From positions 1 to 18,447 of the forward strand of contig JBDROR010000069.1 in the NCBI GenBank assembly GCA_043809805.1: a DNA stretch of 18,447 nt, in the 5' to 3' direction. Below, one piece after another: positions 1 to 6,636 of the stretch. The notes below the pieces were generated by a model that was not told the origin of the DNA, ran no database searches, and worked only from the letters and a program-made list of their open reading frames with translations. The position numbers were made by a program, and so were the translations under genes. How positions within the stretch are numbered: the stretch's first letter is position 1; every line of letters starts with the position of its first letter. This stretch comes from JAQUKH01 sp043809805. GTDB lineage: Bacteria > JACRDZ01 > JAQUKH01.

Positions 1-678
1 CTTTCTTTTTCTGTATGGGGAGAAGATGTTGGAGAAAATAAAAAACAAGATAAAATAAATATAAGGTCAGACAAGGTTGAATATAGTTATAAAGATGGAG
101 AAGAGGTAGCGGTTTTCATTGGATCAGTTGAATTCAAAAAAGGCGAACTGGTTGTTTTATCAGATAAAATGCAAATGTATTCGCAAGGGAAAAAGGTTGT
201 GGGGGAGGATAATGTTAAAATAATTATTGACACAGAAAAGGAAAACAGGGTTTTGACAAGTGGTTATTTTGAATATCATCGGGATGATGAATATTCTATT
301 CTTAAAAAAAATCCGAAAATGGTAATAATTAATAAAAAACAAAAATCTGAAAAAGACAGTGGAAATAAAGATAAAAAAACGGCGAAGGATTTTAAAGATT
401 TAACCGTTATAGGCGATATTATGGAAATGTTTTCTAAGGATGGTTATTCCAAGGCGTTGGGAAATGTCGTTATAGAAGAAGGTGATCGTAAGGCATATTG
501 CGATGAGGCTGTATATTATGAAAAGGATGCTAAAGTTGTAATGACCGGTTCCCCCAGAATCGAACAAAATGAGAATAAATTCCAGGGCAAAGAAATGACA
601 TTATTTTTGAATGAAGACAGATTAATAATTGAAGGGGCAGTTGAAGGGATAATTATTGAAGCGAAGAGCGGGGAGTGA
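1..678 (+). CDS. lptA: LptA/OstA-like LPS-transport periplasmic protein (5' partial)
   Basis: The frame is open from the first base of the window to the TGA at 676-678, so the gene begins upstream. The in-frame ATG at 169 is internal and not the start. The first visible residues (LSFSVWG, then ED) look like the end of a signal peptide. The rest is a beta-strand-rich OstA-type sequence with alternating hydrophobic/polar strands, and the pattern INIRSDKVEY...GSVEFKKGELVVLSDKM is typical of LptA, which bridges the periplasm in LPS export. A lysine-rich low-complexity segment (about 345-390) splits the strand-rich part into two halves. LptB follows directly, as in most diderm bacteria, which supports the call. 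LptC or a fused LptC-LptA cannot be excluded because the N-terminus is missing. Confidence 0.8.
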   Translation, partial: LSFSVWGEDVGENKKQDKINIRSDKVEYSYKDGEEVAVFIGSVEFKKGELVVLSDKMQMYSQGKKVVGEDNVKIIIDTEKENRVLTSGYFEYHRDDEYSILKKNPKMVIINKKQKSEKDSGNKDKKTAKDFKDLTVIGDIMEMFSKDGYSKALGNVVIEEGDRKAYCDEAVYYEKDAKVVMTGSPRIEQNENKFQGKEMTLFLNEDRLIIEGAVEGIIIEAKSGE

Positions 679-700
679 GAGGAAGTCGTTGGGGGAGGGC

Positions 701-727
701 GTCATTCCCGCGAAGGCGGGAATCCAG
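701..727. repeat. Family A palindromic repeat, solo half (ATTCCCGC-N4-GCGGGAAT type)
   Basis: This is a short hairpin repeat in the lptA-lptB gap: GTCATTCCCGCG, then AAGG, then CGGGAATCCAG, giving a stem of about 8 bp. Near-identical copies lie at 3941-3967 and 5005-5031. The core matches the general ATTCCC-N8-GGGAAT form described for Neisseria dRS3 repeats; that is resemblance, not proof of relationship. Confidence 0.85.
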
Positions 728-740
728 TTATGTAGTTATT

Positions 741-756
741 ACGAACGACGAACGAC
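741..756. repeat. Heptanucleotide tandem repeat (GAACGAC)n
   Basis: Two exact copies of GAACGAC at 743-749 and 750-756, preceded by a partial unit, just upstream of the lptB Shine-Dalgarno site. It is one of four period-7 tracts in the window. Confidence 0.65.
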
Positions 757-771
757 AAATAGGAGTTTAAC

Positions 772-1497
772 TTGAAAAGATGTCTCAGTGCCCGTAATTT
801 GGCAAAATCATACGGGAGAAGAAAAGTAGTTAAAAACGTTAGTGTAGAAATAAATAATGGTGAAATAGTTGGACTTCTTGGCCCGAATGGAGCGGGCAAA
901 ACTACCACATTTTATATGACACTTGGTTTGATTTCGCCTGAGGCAGGGAAAATTTTTCTAAATAATGAGGATATTACTTATTTCCCTACTTATAAAAGGG
1001 CAAGAAAGGGTATTAATTATTTACCGCAGGAGCCGTCTATTTTTAGAAATTTAACGGTGGAAAACAATATCCGGGCTATTTTAGAATTTAATGAATCTGG
1101 AGAAAAAAAAGTTGAAGAAAGATTGGAAATTTTATTAAATGAATTTAATTTAAAGCATTTAAAAAATAACTATGGTTACGCTCTTTCCGGCGGGGAAAGG
1201 AGAAGGGTGGAGATAGCCAGATCGCTTGCCTGTAATCCTTCCTTTATTCTTTTAGATGAGCCTTTTTCCGGTATTGATCCCATTGCTGTACTGGATATAC
1301 AAAAAATGATTTCTAAATTAAAGGAAAGAGAAATTGGGATTTTGATTACTGACCATAATGTCAGGGAAACATTGGCTATTACGGACAGGGCATATATCAT
1401 CGCGGAAGGAGAAATTTTAGTTTCGGGGACAGCGGATGATTTGCTTAATAATGAGCAGGCCAGAAAAATTTATTTGGGTGAAAGTTTTAGGATGTAG
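772..1497 (+). CDS. lptB: LPS export ABC transporter ATP-binding protein LptB
   Basis: This 241-residue ABC ATPase is the cytoplasmic motor of the LptB2FGC complex, which extracts LPS from the inner membrane and pushes it along LptA. Visible motifs: Walker A GPNGAGKT at residues 37-44, Q-loop Gln in NYLPQEPS near 86, signature LSGGE at 138-142, Walker B ILLDEP at 159-164, and H-loop His in ITDHNVRET near 195. The LptB-typical stretch SIFRNLTVENNI follows the Q-loop, and length matches the family (about 240). The start is TTG at 772, chosen because AGGAG at 761-765 lies 6 bases upstream and the protein then begins at the expected place. A repeat and a heptamer tract fill the gap from lptA. Confidence 0.95.
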   Translation: MKRCLSARNLAKSYGRRKVVKNVSVEINNGEIVGLLGPNGAGKTTTFYMTLGLISPEAGKIFLNNEDITYFPTYKRARKGINYLPQEPSIFRNLTVENNIRAILEFNESGEKKVEERLEILLNEFNLKHLKNNYGYALSGGERRRVEIARSLACNPSFILLDEPFSGIDPIAVLDIQKMISKLKEREIGILITDHNVRETLAITDRAYIIAEGEILVSGTADDLLNNEQARKIYLGESFRM

Positions 1498-1503
1498 GTA
1501 TGA

Positions 1504-1588
1504 ACCCCGCCCCTCCTTATGGGAAAAAATAATCTGGTAGATTTAAAAGGGAGGAGGATGGGGAATAAAATTGAAGGAGGGGCTGGGT
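1504..1588. repeat. Family C inverted-repeat (MITE-like) element carrying the rpoN start region
   Basis: An 85-base element bounded by 15-base imperfect inverted repeats: ACCCCGCCCCTCCTT at 1504-1518 and AAGGAGGGGCTGGGT at 1574-1588 (14 of 15 pair). The same terminal sequences (ACCCAGCCCCTCA / TGAGGGGCTGGGT) bound another element at 11377-11480, while the interiors differ. The right arm contains the rpoN Shine-Dalgarno site (GGAGG 1576-1580) and ends inside the GTG start codon. In mRNA the two arms could pair and mask that site. Confidence 0.7.
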
Positions 1589-1590
1589 GA
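1558..1590 (+). other. Possible 10-codon leader ORF overlapping the rpoN start
   Basis: The reading frame is ATG at 1558, ten codons (MGNKIEGGAG), and TGA at 1588-1590. It is preceded at short spacing by a purine-rich SD-like tract (GGGAGGAGG at 1549-1557). Its stop overlaps the rpoN start in the classic GTGA arrangement. Ribosomes translating it would open the right arm of the inverted repeat, so it could couple translation to rpoN. It lies wholly within the repeat element. SD spacing is suboptimal and the ORF is tiny, so this may be chance. Confidence 0.25.
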
Positions 1591-2987
1591 AAACAGGTCT
1601 TTATCAAACTATATCGCCGAGATTGGTATTAACGCCGCGGTTGCAGCAGGCAATAAGTTTATTGCAAATGTCAAACATGGAATTGCTTTTTTTCCTCCGG
1701 CAAGAGGTGGTTTTAAATCCTTTTTTAGAAGAAATAACGGTTGAAGAAAATAATGAAAATGAGGAAGAAAAAAATTCACAGGATAATGAAGTTATTAAAG
1801 AAAATGAAGATGAAGCTGAAAGTGAGAATTTAAAAATAGAAGATTGGCAGGAATTGTTTGGAGAAAACAGTCCGCTATATGAAGAAAAAGATAGAAATAA
1901 TTTTTCGGAAAAACCGGTAGAAGGGAAAATTAGTTTAATTCAGCATCTGATGTGGCAGCTACACATGAGTAAATTGACGTTGAATGAACGTTCGATTGGG
2001 GAGATTATAATTGGCGAAATTGATGAAAAAGGGTATTTAAGGATTTCTCTTGAAGAATTGGCAAAAGTATCAAATGTTTCTATTAAAGAGGTGGAAAGAA
2101 TTTTAAAGGTTGTACAGACATTTGAACCCGTTGGTGTTGGAGCCAGAGATCTAAAGGAATGTTTGTTATTGCAGTTGGGAGATGAATCAGAAGATGAAAT
2201 ACTGGCAAAAAAAATATTAGAAAATTATTTAGAAGAAATTGAAAATAAAAATTATAATAGAATAGCAAGTCAGTTAAATAGGACTTTGGAAGAAATTGAC
2301 GCTGCGGCTAACCTGATTTCCAGTTTGAATCCATATCCCGGGTGTATGTTGGAAGAAATAAATAATTTCTATATTATCCCCGACGTTATCGTGGATAGAG
2401 TGGAAAATGAGTATGTGGTTGTTGTTAATGATGATCGTTTGCCGAGGCTGGGTTTGAATAAATATTATTTAAAGTTAATGCAAAATAAAAAGAAGATGTC
2501 TTGTGACGTTTCAGATTTTTTGTCCAAAAAATTTCAATCGGCTAACTGGATACTTAATTGTGTAGAACAAAGACGGATGACTTTGTATCAGATTACAACG
2601 GCGGTGGTAAAAAAGCAGCATGAATTTTTTGAAAAGGGACTGGAATACCTTTGTCCTTTAAGTTTAAAGCAGATTGCGGATATAGTAGATTTGCACGAGT
2701 CTACCGTAAGCCGGACGGTGAGCAGTAAATATGTCCAAACGCCAAGGGGGATATTTGAATTAAAATTTTTTTTCTTGAGGGCTTTTAATACTGTAAATAA
2801 TGAATTGGTTCCCACTTTAATGGTTAAAGAATCGGTTAGGGATATAATAAAAAATGAAGCTGTGCCTCTAAGCGATGAAAAAATAGCGGTTATTTTAAAA
2901 CAAAGGGGTATTAATATTGCTCGCAGAACTGTGAGTAAATACAGGGATGCATTAAAAATTCCTGTTTTTGGTAGGCGCAAGCTTTAG
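1587..2987 (+). CDS. rpoN: RNA polymerase sigma-54 factor
   Basis: This is a 466-residue sigma-54. Region I at the N-terminus (SPRLVLTPRLQQAISLLQMS) is Gln/Leu-rich and binds activators and core polymerase. An acidic region II covers about residues 47-86. The core-binding domain follows, then the helix-turn-helix SLKQIADIVDLHESTVSRTV near 358-385, and the RpoN box ARRTVSKYRD at about 445-454, which reads the -24 promoter element. The GTG start at 1587 is forced by an in-frame stop at 1572 and by GGAGG at 1576-1580. It sits in the usual lptB-rpoN-hpf order. Oddities: the start region lies in the right arm of an inverted-repeat element, and the last five codons (GRRKL) plus the TAG stop are supplied by a second, unrelated repeat at 2970-3026. 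No sigma-54 activator is in the window. Confidence 0.95.
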   Translation: MKTGLYQTISPRLVLTPRLQQAISLLQMSNMELLFFLRQEVVLNPFLEEITVEENNENEEEKNSQDNEVIKENEDEAESENLKIEDWQELFGENSPLYEEKDRNNFSEKPVEGKISLIQHLMWQLHMSKLTLNERSIGEIIIGEIDEKGYLRISLEELAKVSNVSIKEVERILKVVQTFEPVGVGARDLKECLLLQLGDESEDEILAKKILENYLEEIENKNYNRIASQLNRTLEEIDAAANLISSLNPYPGCMLEEINNFYIIPDVIVDRVENEYVVVVNDDRLPRLGLNKYYLKLMQNKKKMSCDVSDFLSKKFQSANWILNCVEQRRMTLYQITTAVVKKQHEFFEKGLEYLCPLSLKQIADIVDLHESTVSRTVSSKYVQTPRGIFELKFFFLRAFNTVNNELVPTLMVKESVRDIIKNEAVPLSDEKIAVILKQRGINIARRTVSKYRDALKIPVFGRRKL

Positions 2988-3026
2988 CTTGCGTTGCCAT
3001 TTCGCAGGCTGAAGCCTGCGGCTACC
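2970..3026. repeat. Family B double-hairpin repeat supplying the rpoN 3' end
   Basis: Two consecutive hairpins: CGCAAGCT-TT-AGCTTGCG (2976-2993) and CGCAGGCT-GA-AGCCTGCG (3003-3020). They are flanked by outer complementary ends GGTAGGCGC and GCGGCTACC. The rpoN stop codon TAG (2985-2987) lies at the tip of the first hairpin. A partial related piece (AGGCTTCAGCC) occurs near 4946-4956. The hairpins lack a following T-run, so they are not a typical intrinsic terminator. Confidence 0.85.
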
Positions 3027-3063
3027 GATTACAACTAATAATTTCATTAGAAAGGAGACATTA

Positions 3064-3378
3064 ATGGAAATAAGAATTGCAGGCAGGCACATCCATGTGA
3101 CAAATGCAATGAAAGATTATGTTAAGAAAAAGTTGTCCCATTTAGAAAGATATTTTAATCATATCATTGAAGCCCATGTGATTATGAATATCGAGAAGAA
3201 AAATACGCATAAAATTGAAGTTGTTTTGCATACAAATGCGGGTAAAATTTTTGGTGAAGAAGAAACAGATGATATGTACGCGTCTATCGACAAAGTGCTT
3301 GAAAAAGTGGAGGTGCAGTTAAAACGGCAAAAGGAAAAGATTAAGGGCCATAAACTCAAAAAAGAGATAATACAATAG
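3064..3378 (+). CDS. hpf: Ribosome hibernation promoting factor, short form
   Basis: A 104-residue HPF/YfiA-family protein that binds the 30S decoding region in stationary phase and stabilises inactive ribosomes. The N-terminus (RIAGRHIHVTNAMKDYVKKKLSHLERYF) and the acidic DDMYASIDKVLEKVEVQLKRQKEK segment are characteristic. Length corresponds to the short form, without the C-terminal dimerisation domain of long HPF. The start has a strong Shine-Dalgarno (AAAGGAG, 3051-3057). The position between rpoN and ptsN is the widespread proteobacterial order. The tail is lysine-rich, as is common for the family. Confidence 0.93.
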   Translation: MEIRIAGRHIHVTNAMKDYVKKKLSHLERYFNHIIEAHVIMNIEKKNTHKIEVVLHTNAGKIFGEEETDDMYASIDKVLEKVEVQLKRQKEKIKGHKLKKEIIQ

Positions 3379-3421
3379 AATTCCAAATAAAAAATTAACA
3401 TTAAAGGTGGAGGGTGATTTA

Positions 3422-3886
3422 ATGAAATTGATGGATTTTCTTGATGAAAGAGCAATTATTTCTGAATTGGAAAAGGGGAATAAAGAAGAAGTTATTAGAG
3501 AGATGGTAAATAAACTAGTAGCTTTAGGTGAGATTAAAGACGGCGAGGAAACAGTAAAAATTTTAATGGAAAGGGAAAAACTTGGCAGTACCGGAATCGG
3601 CGAAGGAGTAGCTATTCCTCATGGCAAATCAAAGGATGTCAAAAAAATTACAGCTGTTTTTGCCAAGGCTAAAGAAGGAATTAATTTTGAGGCATTAGAT
3701 GGTGAACCGGTATATTTATTTTTTCTGCTGGTTGCCCCTGAAAGTTCTACCAGTGAACACATTAAAGCGTTGGCAAGAATTTCCAGGCTGTTAAAGGATT
3801 CTAATTTTAGAAAAAAATTAAAAATGAAACAAACAGCTGGGGAAATTTTCTCTGCTATTGCGGAAGAAGATAAAAAACAACCGTAA
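3422..3886 (+). CDS. ptsN: Nitrogen-regulatory PTS EIIA component (EIIA-Ntr)
   Basis: A 154-residue EIIA of the mannitol/fructose-Ntr class. The phosphorylatable histidine is His67 in the motif GEGVAIPHGKS; the flanking GSTGIG and the later LFFLLVAPE and HIKALARISRLL segments are typical. It is the terminal phosphate acceptor of a regulatory PTS (PtsI to PtsH to PtsN) rather than a sugar importer. The ATG at 3422 is preferred over the in-frame GTG at 3407 because GGAGGG at 3409-3414 lies 8 bases upstream and the protein then starts as in homologues (MKLMDFLDE). It follows hpf by 43 bases. The HPr kinase gene found here in some lineages is absent; the gap to rapZ holds only repeats. Confidence 0.93.
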   Translation: MKLMDFLDERAIISELEKGNKEEVIREMVNKLVALGEIKDGEETVKILMEREKLGSTGIGEGVAIPHGKSKDVKKITAVFAKAKEGINFEALDGEPVYLFFLLVAPESSTSEHIKALARISRLLKDSNFRKKLKMKQTAGEIFSAIAEEDKKQP

Positions 3887-3940
3887 ATAGTTTTAAATTT
3901 TAAGTAAATAAATATTGGTGAGTTTTAAAAATCCACTGTC

Positions 3941-3967
3941 GTCATTCCCGCGAAAGCGGGAATCTAG
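3941..3967. repeat. Family A palindromic repeat, solo half
   Basis: Hairpin ATTCCCGC-GAAA-GCGGGAAT in the ptsN-rapZ gap, nearly identical to copies at 701-727 and 5005-5031. It is followed within 4 bases by a different palindrome. Confidence 0.85.
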
Positions 3968-3970
3968 CTT

Positions 3971-3998
3971 GTAGGTTGGGTTTTGCTAAACCCAACTT
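3971..3998. repeat. Family F palindrome (GTTGGGTTT-N4-AAACCCAAC)
   Basis: A perfect 9-bp stem, GTTGGGTTT (3975-3983) with AAACCCAAC (3988-3996), and loop TGCT. It directly abuts the family A repeat and creates an artificial in-frame extension upstream of rapZ. Confidence 0.8.
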
Positions 3999-4044
3999 AT
4001 TGTCTGTCTGGAATGGGATGCGCCCAAGGCACAGAAAGAATTTA

Positions 4045-4911
4045 ATGCAGAAATTTAAATTTGTTATTGTTACAGGATTATCCGGGGCTGGAAAGACACA
4101 AGTGATTCACGTTTTTGAAGATTTAGGGTTTTTTTGCATAGATAACCTGCTCCCGGATTTAATTCCGGAATTTATACAGATATGTCAGAGAGCAAAAGAT
4201 AAATTATTGAAGGTTGCTATTGTTGTTGATATACGGGGAAGAATTTTTTTTGGTGAATTGCATAATGTTCTTTATAAGTTAGACGACAGTGGTTTTAAAT
4301 ATGAGATACTTTTTCTTGAGGCCTCCAACAGTGTTATTATAAAAAGATTTAAAGAGACCAGGCGGGAACATCCGTTAGGGGGTAATAGGGCTATTGAAGA
4401 GAATATTAAACTGGAAAGATCTTATTTGGAACAAATTAGAGGGAAAGCCAAAAAAGTTATTGATACTTCAAATTTAGGCCTTAAAGAATTCAAGGAAGAA
4501 ATCATAAGTGGATTTTTAAAGGGAGAAAAACAGGAAAAAATTAATTTTAACATTACTGCTTTTGGTTATAAATATGGATTGCCGCAGGACGCGGATTTGG
4601 TTTTTGATGTCCGTTTTTTACCTAATCCATTTTATGTAACTAAACTTAAGCCCTATTCAGGTGAAAACCAGCGTGTTAAAAATTTTATTTTAAAGTCAAA
4701 AAAAACAAAAGATTTTTTAAAGAGTCTATTTTTGTTTATTAAACAAATGATTCCATTCTATTTATCAGAGGACAGGGTACATGTGGATATAGCTATAGGC
4801 TGTACCGGAGGTAGGCACAGGTCAGTAGTTATTAGCCATGAATTAAAGAAATGTTTGCTCAAACAAAATCATAAAGTAAATATTGTGTGTCGGGATATTA
4901 ATAAAGAGTGA
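4045..4911 (+). CDS. rapZ: RNase adapter / nucleotide-binding protein RapZ (YvcJ family)
   Basis: A 288-residue P-loop protein. In E. coli RapZ binds small RNAs and guides RNase E to GlmZ to control amino-sugar synthesis; YvcJ in Gram-positives is a related NTPase. Seen here: Walker A GLSGAGKT at residues 11-18, Walker-B-like VVDIRG, TRREHPLGG, and the C-terminal hallmarks FDVRFLPNPFYV and IAIGCTGGRHRSV. The ATG at 4045 gives the usual family length. The frame stays open further 5' to a TTG at 3976, but those 23 extra residues are translated from a palindromic repeat and are unlikely to be real. The Shine-Dalgarno site is weak (AGAAAGAA). The neighbours ptsN and yvcK match known contexts. Confidence 0.92.
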   Translation: MQKFKFVIVTGLSGAGKTQVIHVFEDLGFFCIDNLLPDLIPEFIQICQRAKDKLLKVAIVVDIRGRIFFGELHNVLYKLDDSGFKYEILFLEASNSVIIKRFKETRREHPLGGNRAIEENIKLERSYLEQIRGKAKKVIDTSNLGLKEFKEEIISGFLKGEKQEKINFNITAFGYKYGLPQDADLVFDVRFLPNPFYVTKLKPYSGENQRVKNFILKSKKTKDFLKSLFLFIKQMIPFYLSEDRVHVDIAIGCTGGRHRSVVISHELKKCLLKQNHKVNIVCRDINKE

Positions 4912-4913
4912 TT

Positions 4914-4984
4914 AGTCGATAGTCGTCAGTAGAAAGTAGCAAGAGGCTTCAGCCGCGTGAATCTGGATTGACAATTGACAATTG
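4914..4984. repeat. Two heptanucleotide tandem tracts
   Basis: First tract: four degenerate 7-base units AGTCGAT, AGTCGTC, AGTAGAA, AGTAGCA (4914-4941). Second tract: ATTGACA twice plus ATTG (4967-4984). Between them lies AGGCTTCAGCC, a fragment resembling half of the family B repeat. No gene or convincing promoter is visible here. Confidence 0.6.
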
Positions 4985-5003
4985 TGCGGTAGGAATGTGT
5001 GTC

Positions 5004-5071
5004 TGTCATTCCCGCGAAAGCGGGAATCCAGTAAGACTATAAAACTAGATTCCCTCCTGCGAGGGAATGAT
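5004..5071. repeat. Family A repeat, full two-arm copy
   Basis: Left arm: hairpin ATTCCCGC-GAAA-GCGGGAAT followed by CCAGT (5005-5032). A spacer of about 11 bases follows. Right arm: ACTAGATTCCCTC...GAGGGAATGA (5044-5070), the reverse-complementary orientation. This is the complete form of which 701-727 and 3941-3967 are single arms. It ends one base before the yvcK Shine-Dalgarno site. Read through in frame it gives FPRKRESS...LDSLLRGNDG, a repeat-derived peptide rather than real protein. Confidence 0.85.
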
Positions 5072-5086
5072 GGAGGAGATTTACGG

Positions 5087-6364
5087 GTGAAAAGACTAAA
5101 GTGGCTTTATCCGGGGATGGGTATAAAACGATGGTTTTCGCTTTTGACAGCCGGGATTTTTTTTATTGGAGTAAGTTTATCTAATCCGTTTCGAAAGATA
5201 ACAATTTTCTTATTTTCCGAGGAATCATATTTTTTTACGAAAAGGAATTTGTTATTTTTAGGATTGGGAATTTTATTTGTTATTTTTGGGATTAAAAAAC
5301 TCATTAAATCTTTAACGAGTATATTGCTTCCGCAGAAAGAGGATACTTTAGTAGACATAATTTTTGAAAATAGACAGCTTAAAAAAGGGCCCAGAATAGT
5401 AGCTGTCGGCGGGGGGACAGGACTGCCTGTTTTGTTGTATGGTATCAAGGAATATACAAGTAACATTAGCGCGGTTGTTACTGTGGCCGATGATGGCGGC
5501 AGCTCTGGAGAATTGCGGAAAGGAATGAAGATTTTGCCTCCGGGGGATATACGTAATTGTTTAGTTTCTTTAGCGGATTCTGCCCCGTTAATGGGGAATC
5601 TGTTTCAGTATAGGTTTGGTAAAGAGACGGGTTTGGATGGGCACAGCTTTGGAAACATTTTTATCGCGGCAATGTCTGAAGTTACAGGTGATTTTGGCAA
5701 GGCAGTTAAAGAATTAAGCCGTGTTTTAGCCATTAGAGGGAATGTGATTCCGGTTACTCTGGATGATGTTCAGATAGGCGCTAATATGAAGGATGGCCGG
5801 GAGGTAATAGGAGAGAGTAATATCTCAAAAAGTAAGGGCGGTATTAGCAGAATTTTTACAAAACCAAAAGAAATTTATCCTACAAAAGATGTTTTAAAAG
5901 CCATTGAGGAAGCAGAAGCGGTTATTTTGGGGCCGGGGAGTTTATACACGAGCGTTATCCCAAATCTTATTGTGAAAGGAATTCCAGAAGCAATTGAGAA
6001 ATCAGACGCGGTAAAAATTTATGTTTGTAATATAATGACTCAACCCAATGAAACAGACGGATTTTCAGTGGGGGATCATTTGCAGGCGATAGAAGATCAT
6101 ACTGAGAATCATTTAATCGAATATGTAATAGTAAATAATGGTGTAATTACGCAAGACATTTTGTGGAAATACAAGGAAGAGGGGGCTTATCCTGTTGAGC
6201 TGGATAGAAAAAGAGTGGAAAAAATGGGAGTAAAGATAATTGAAGGTGATTTATTGACAATAGAACATGAGCCGTCTGTTGCTGGAAATTTGATAAGACA
6301 TAACTCAAACAAAATAGCATATTTGATTTTTCGTCTGATAATGAATACAATGGGGCGGGTATAG
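5087..6364 (+). CDS. yvcK: YvcK/GlmR-like UDP-sugar-binding regulator with N-terminal membrane anchor
   Basis: A 425-residue CofD/YvcK-family protein. In Gram-positives YvcK (GlmR) binds UDP-GlcNAc and is needed for cell-wall precursor supply during gluconeogenic growth. The nucleotide-binding core starts at about residue 101: VAVGGGTGLPVLLYGIK, then VADDGGSSGELRKG and PPGDIRNCL. Two predicted membrane helices precede it (about 17-32 and 54-69) after a WLYPGMGIKRW segment, which gives the longer membrane-anchored form of the family. The GTG at 5087 was chosen because GGAGGAG (5072-5078) lies 8 bases upstream. The frame is open from 4982, but that upstream part is translation of a palindromic repeat. 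The stop overlaps the ptsH start by one base. Confidence 0.9.
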   Translation: MKRLKWLYPGMGIKRWFSLLTAGIFFIGVSLSNPFRKITIFLFSEESYFFTKRNLLFLGLGILFVIFGIKKLIKSLTSILLPQKEDTLVDIIFENRQLKKGPRIVAVGGGTGLPVLLYGIKEYTSNISAVVTVADDGGSSGELRKGMKILPPGDIRNCLVSLADSAPLMGNLFQYRFGKETGLDGHSFGNIFIAAMSEVTGDFGKAVKELSRVLAIRGNVIPVTLDDVQIGANMKDGREVIGESNISKSKGGISRIFTKPKEIYPTKDVLKAIEEAEAVILGPGSLYTSVIPNLIVKGIPEAIEKSDAVKIYVCNIMTQPNETDGFSVGDHLQAIEDHTENHLIEYVIVNNGVITQDILWKYKEEGAYPVELDRKRVEKMGVKIIEGDLLTIEHEPSVAGNLIRHNSNKIAYLIFRLIMNTMGRV

Positions 6365-6633
6365 TGGAACAAGAAAAAAAGTTAGAAATAAAAAATAGAT
6401 TAGGATTACACGCGAGGCCTGCCGCGCTTCTGGTGCAGATGATAAAACAGTATAAATCGGAAGTTTTTATTGAGAAAAACGGCGAAGTTATTGATGGCAG
6501 GAGTATTCTCAGTGTTTTGACTTTGGCTGGAGAACCAGGGAGCGTATTAAAATTTAAGATAACCGGGCATGACGCGCCTGAATTAATGAATAGAATAGAA
6601 GCATTTTTCCAAAATAGATTTAATGAGGATTAA
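6364..6633 (+). CDS. ptsH: Phosphocarrier protein HPr
   Basis: An 89-residue HPr. The phosphorylated histidine is His16 in GLHARPAA. The regulatory-serine region DGRSILSVLTLA keeps a serine (Ser47) at the position phosphorylated by HPr kinase in other bacteria. The GTG start at 6364 shares its G with the last base of the yvcK TAG stop, so translation is probably coupled. It passes phosphate from PtsI to EIIA proteins; ptsN upstream is the only EIIA visible, so a regulatory role is inferred. HprK is not in this window although the serine is present. Confidence 0.94.
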   Translation: MEQEKKLEIKNRLGLHARPAALLVQMIKQYKSEVFIEKNGEVIDGRSILSVLTLAGEPGSVLKFKITGHDAPELMNRIEAFFQNRFNED

Positions 6634-6636
6634 TAT

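Noticed and set aside
169..678. A complete 169-residue gene starting at ATG 169
   Set aside because: The frame is open to the first base of the window and the upstream residues continue the LptA-like fold, so the ATG is internal.
1641..1672. Possible -24/-12 sigma-54 promoter (GG...TTGC) at the rpoN 5' end
   Set aside because: The GG-to-GC spacing is not 10 bases and it falls within the conserved region I coding sequence.
2970..3026. Intrinsic terminator after rpoN
   Set aside because: The hairpins are strong but lack a T-run, include the rpoN stop, and hpf follows in the same operon.
701..5031. CRISPR-like array from the recurring GTCATTCCCGCG repeats
   Set aside because: The copies are isolated, thousands of bases apart, lie between unrelated genes, and have no regular spacers or cas genes.
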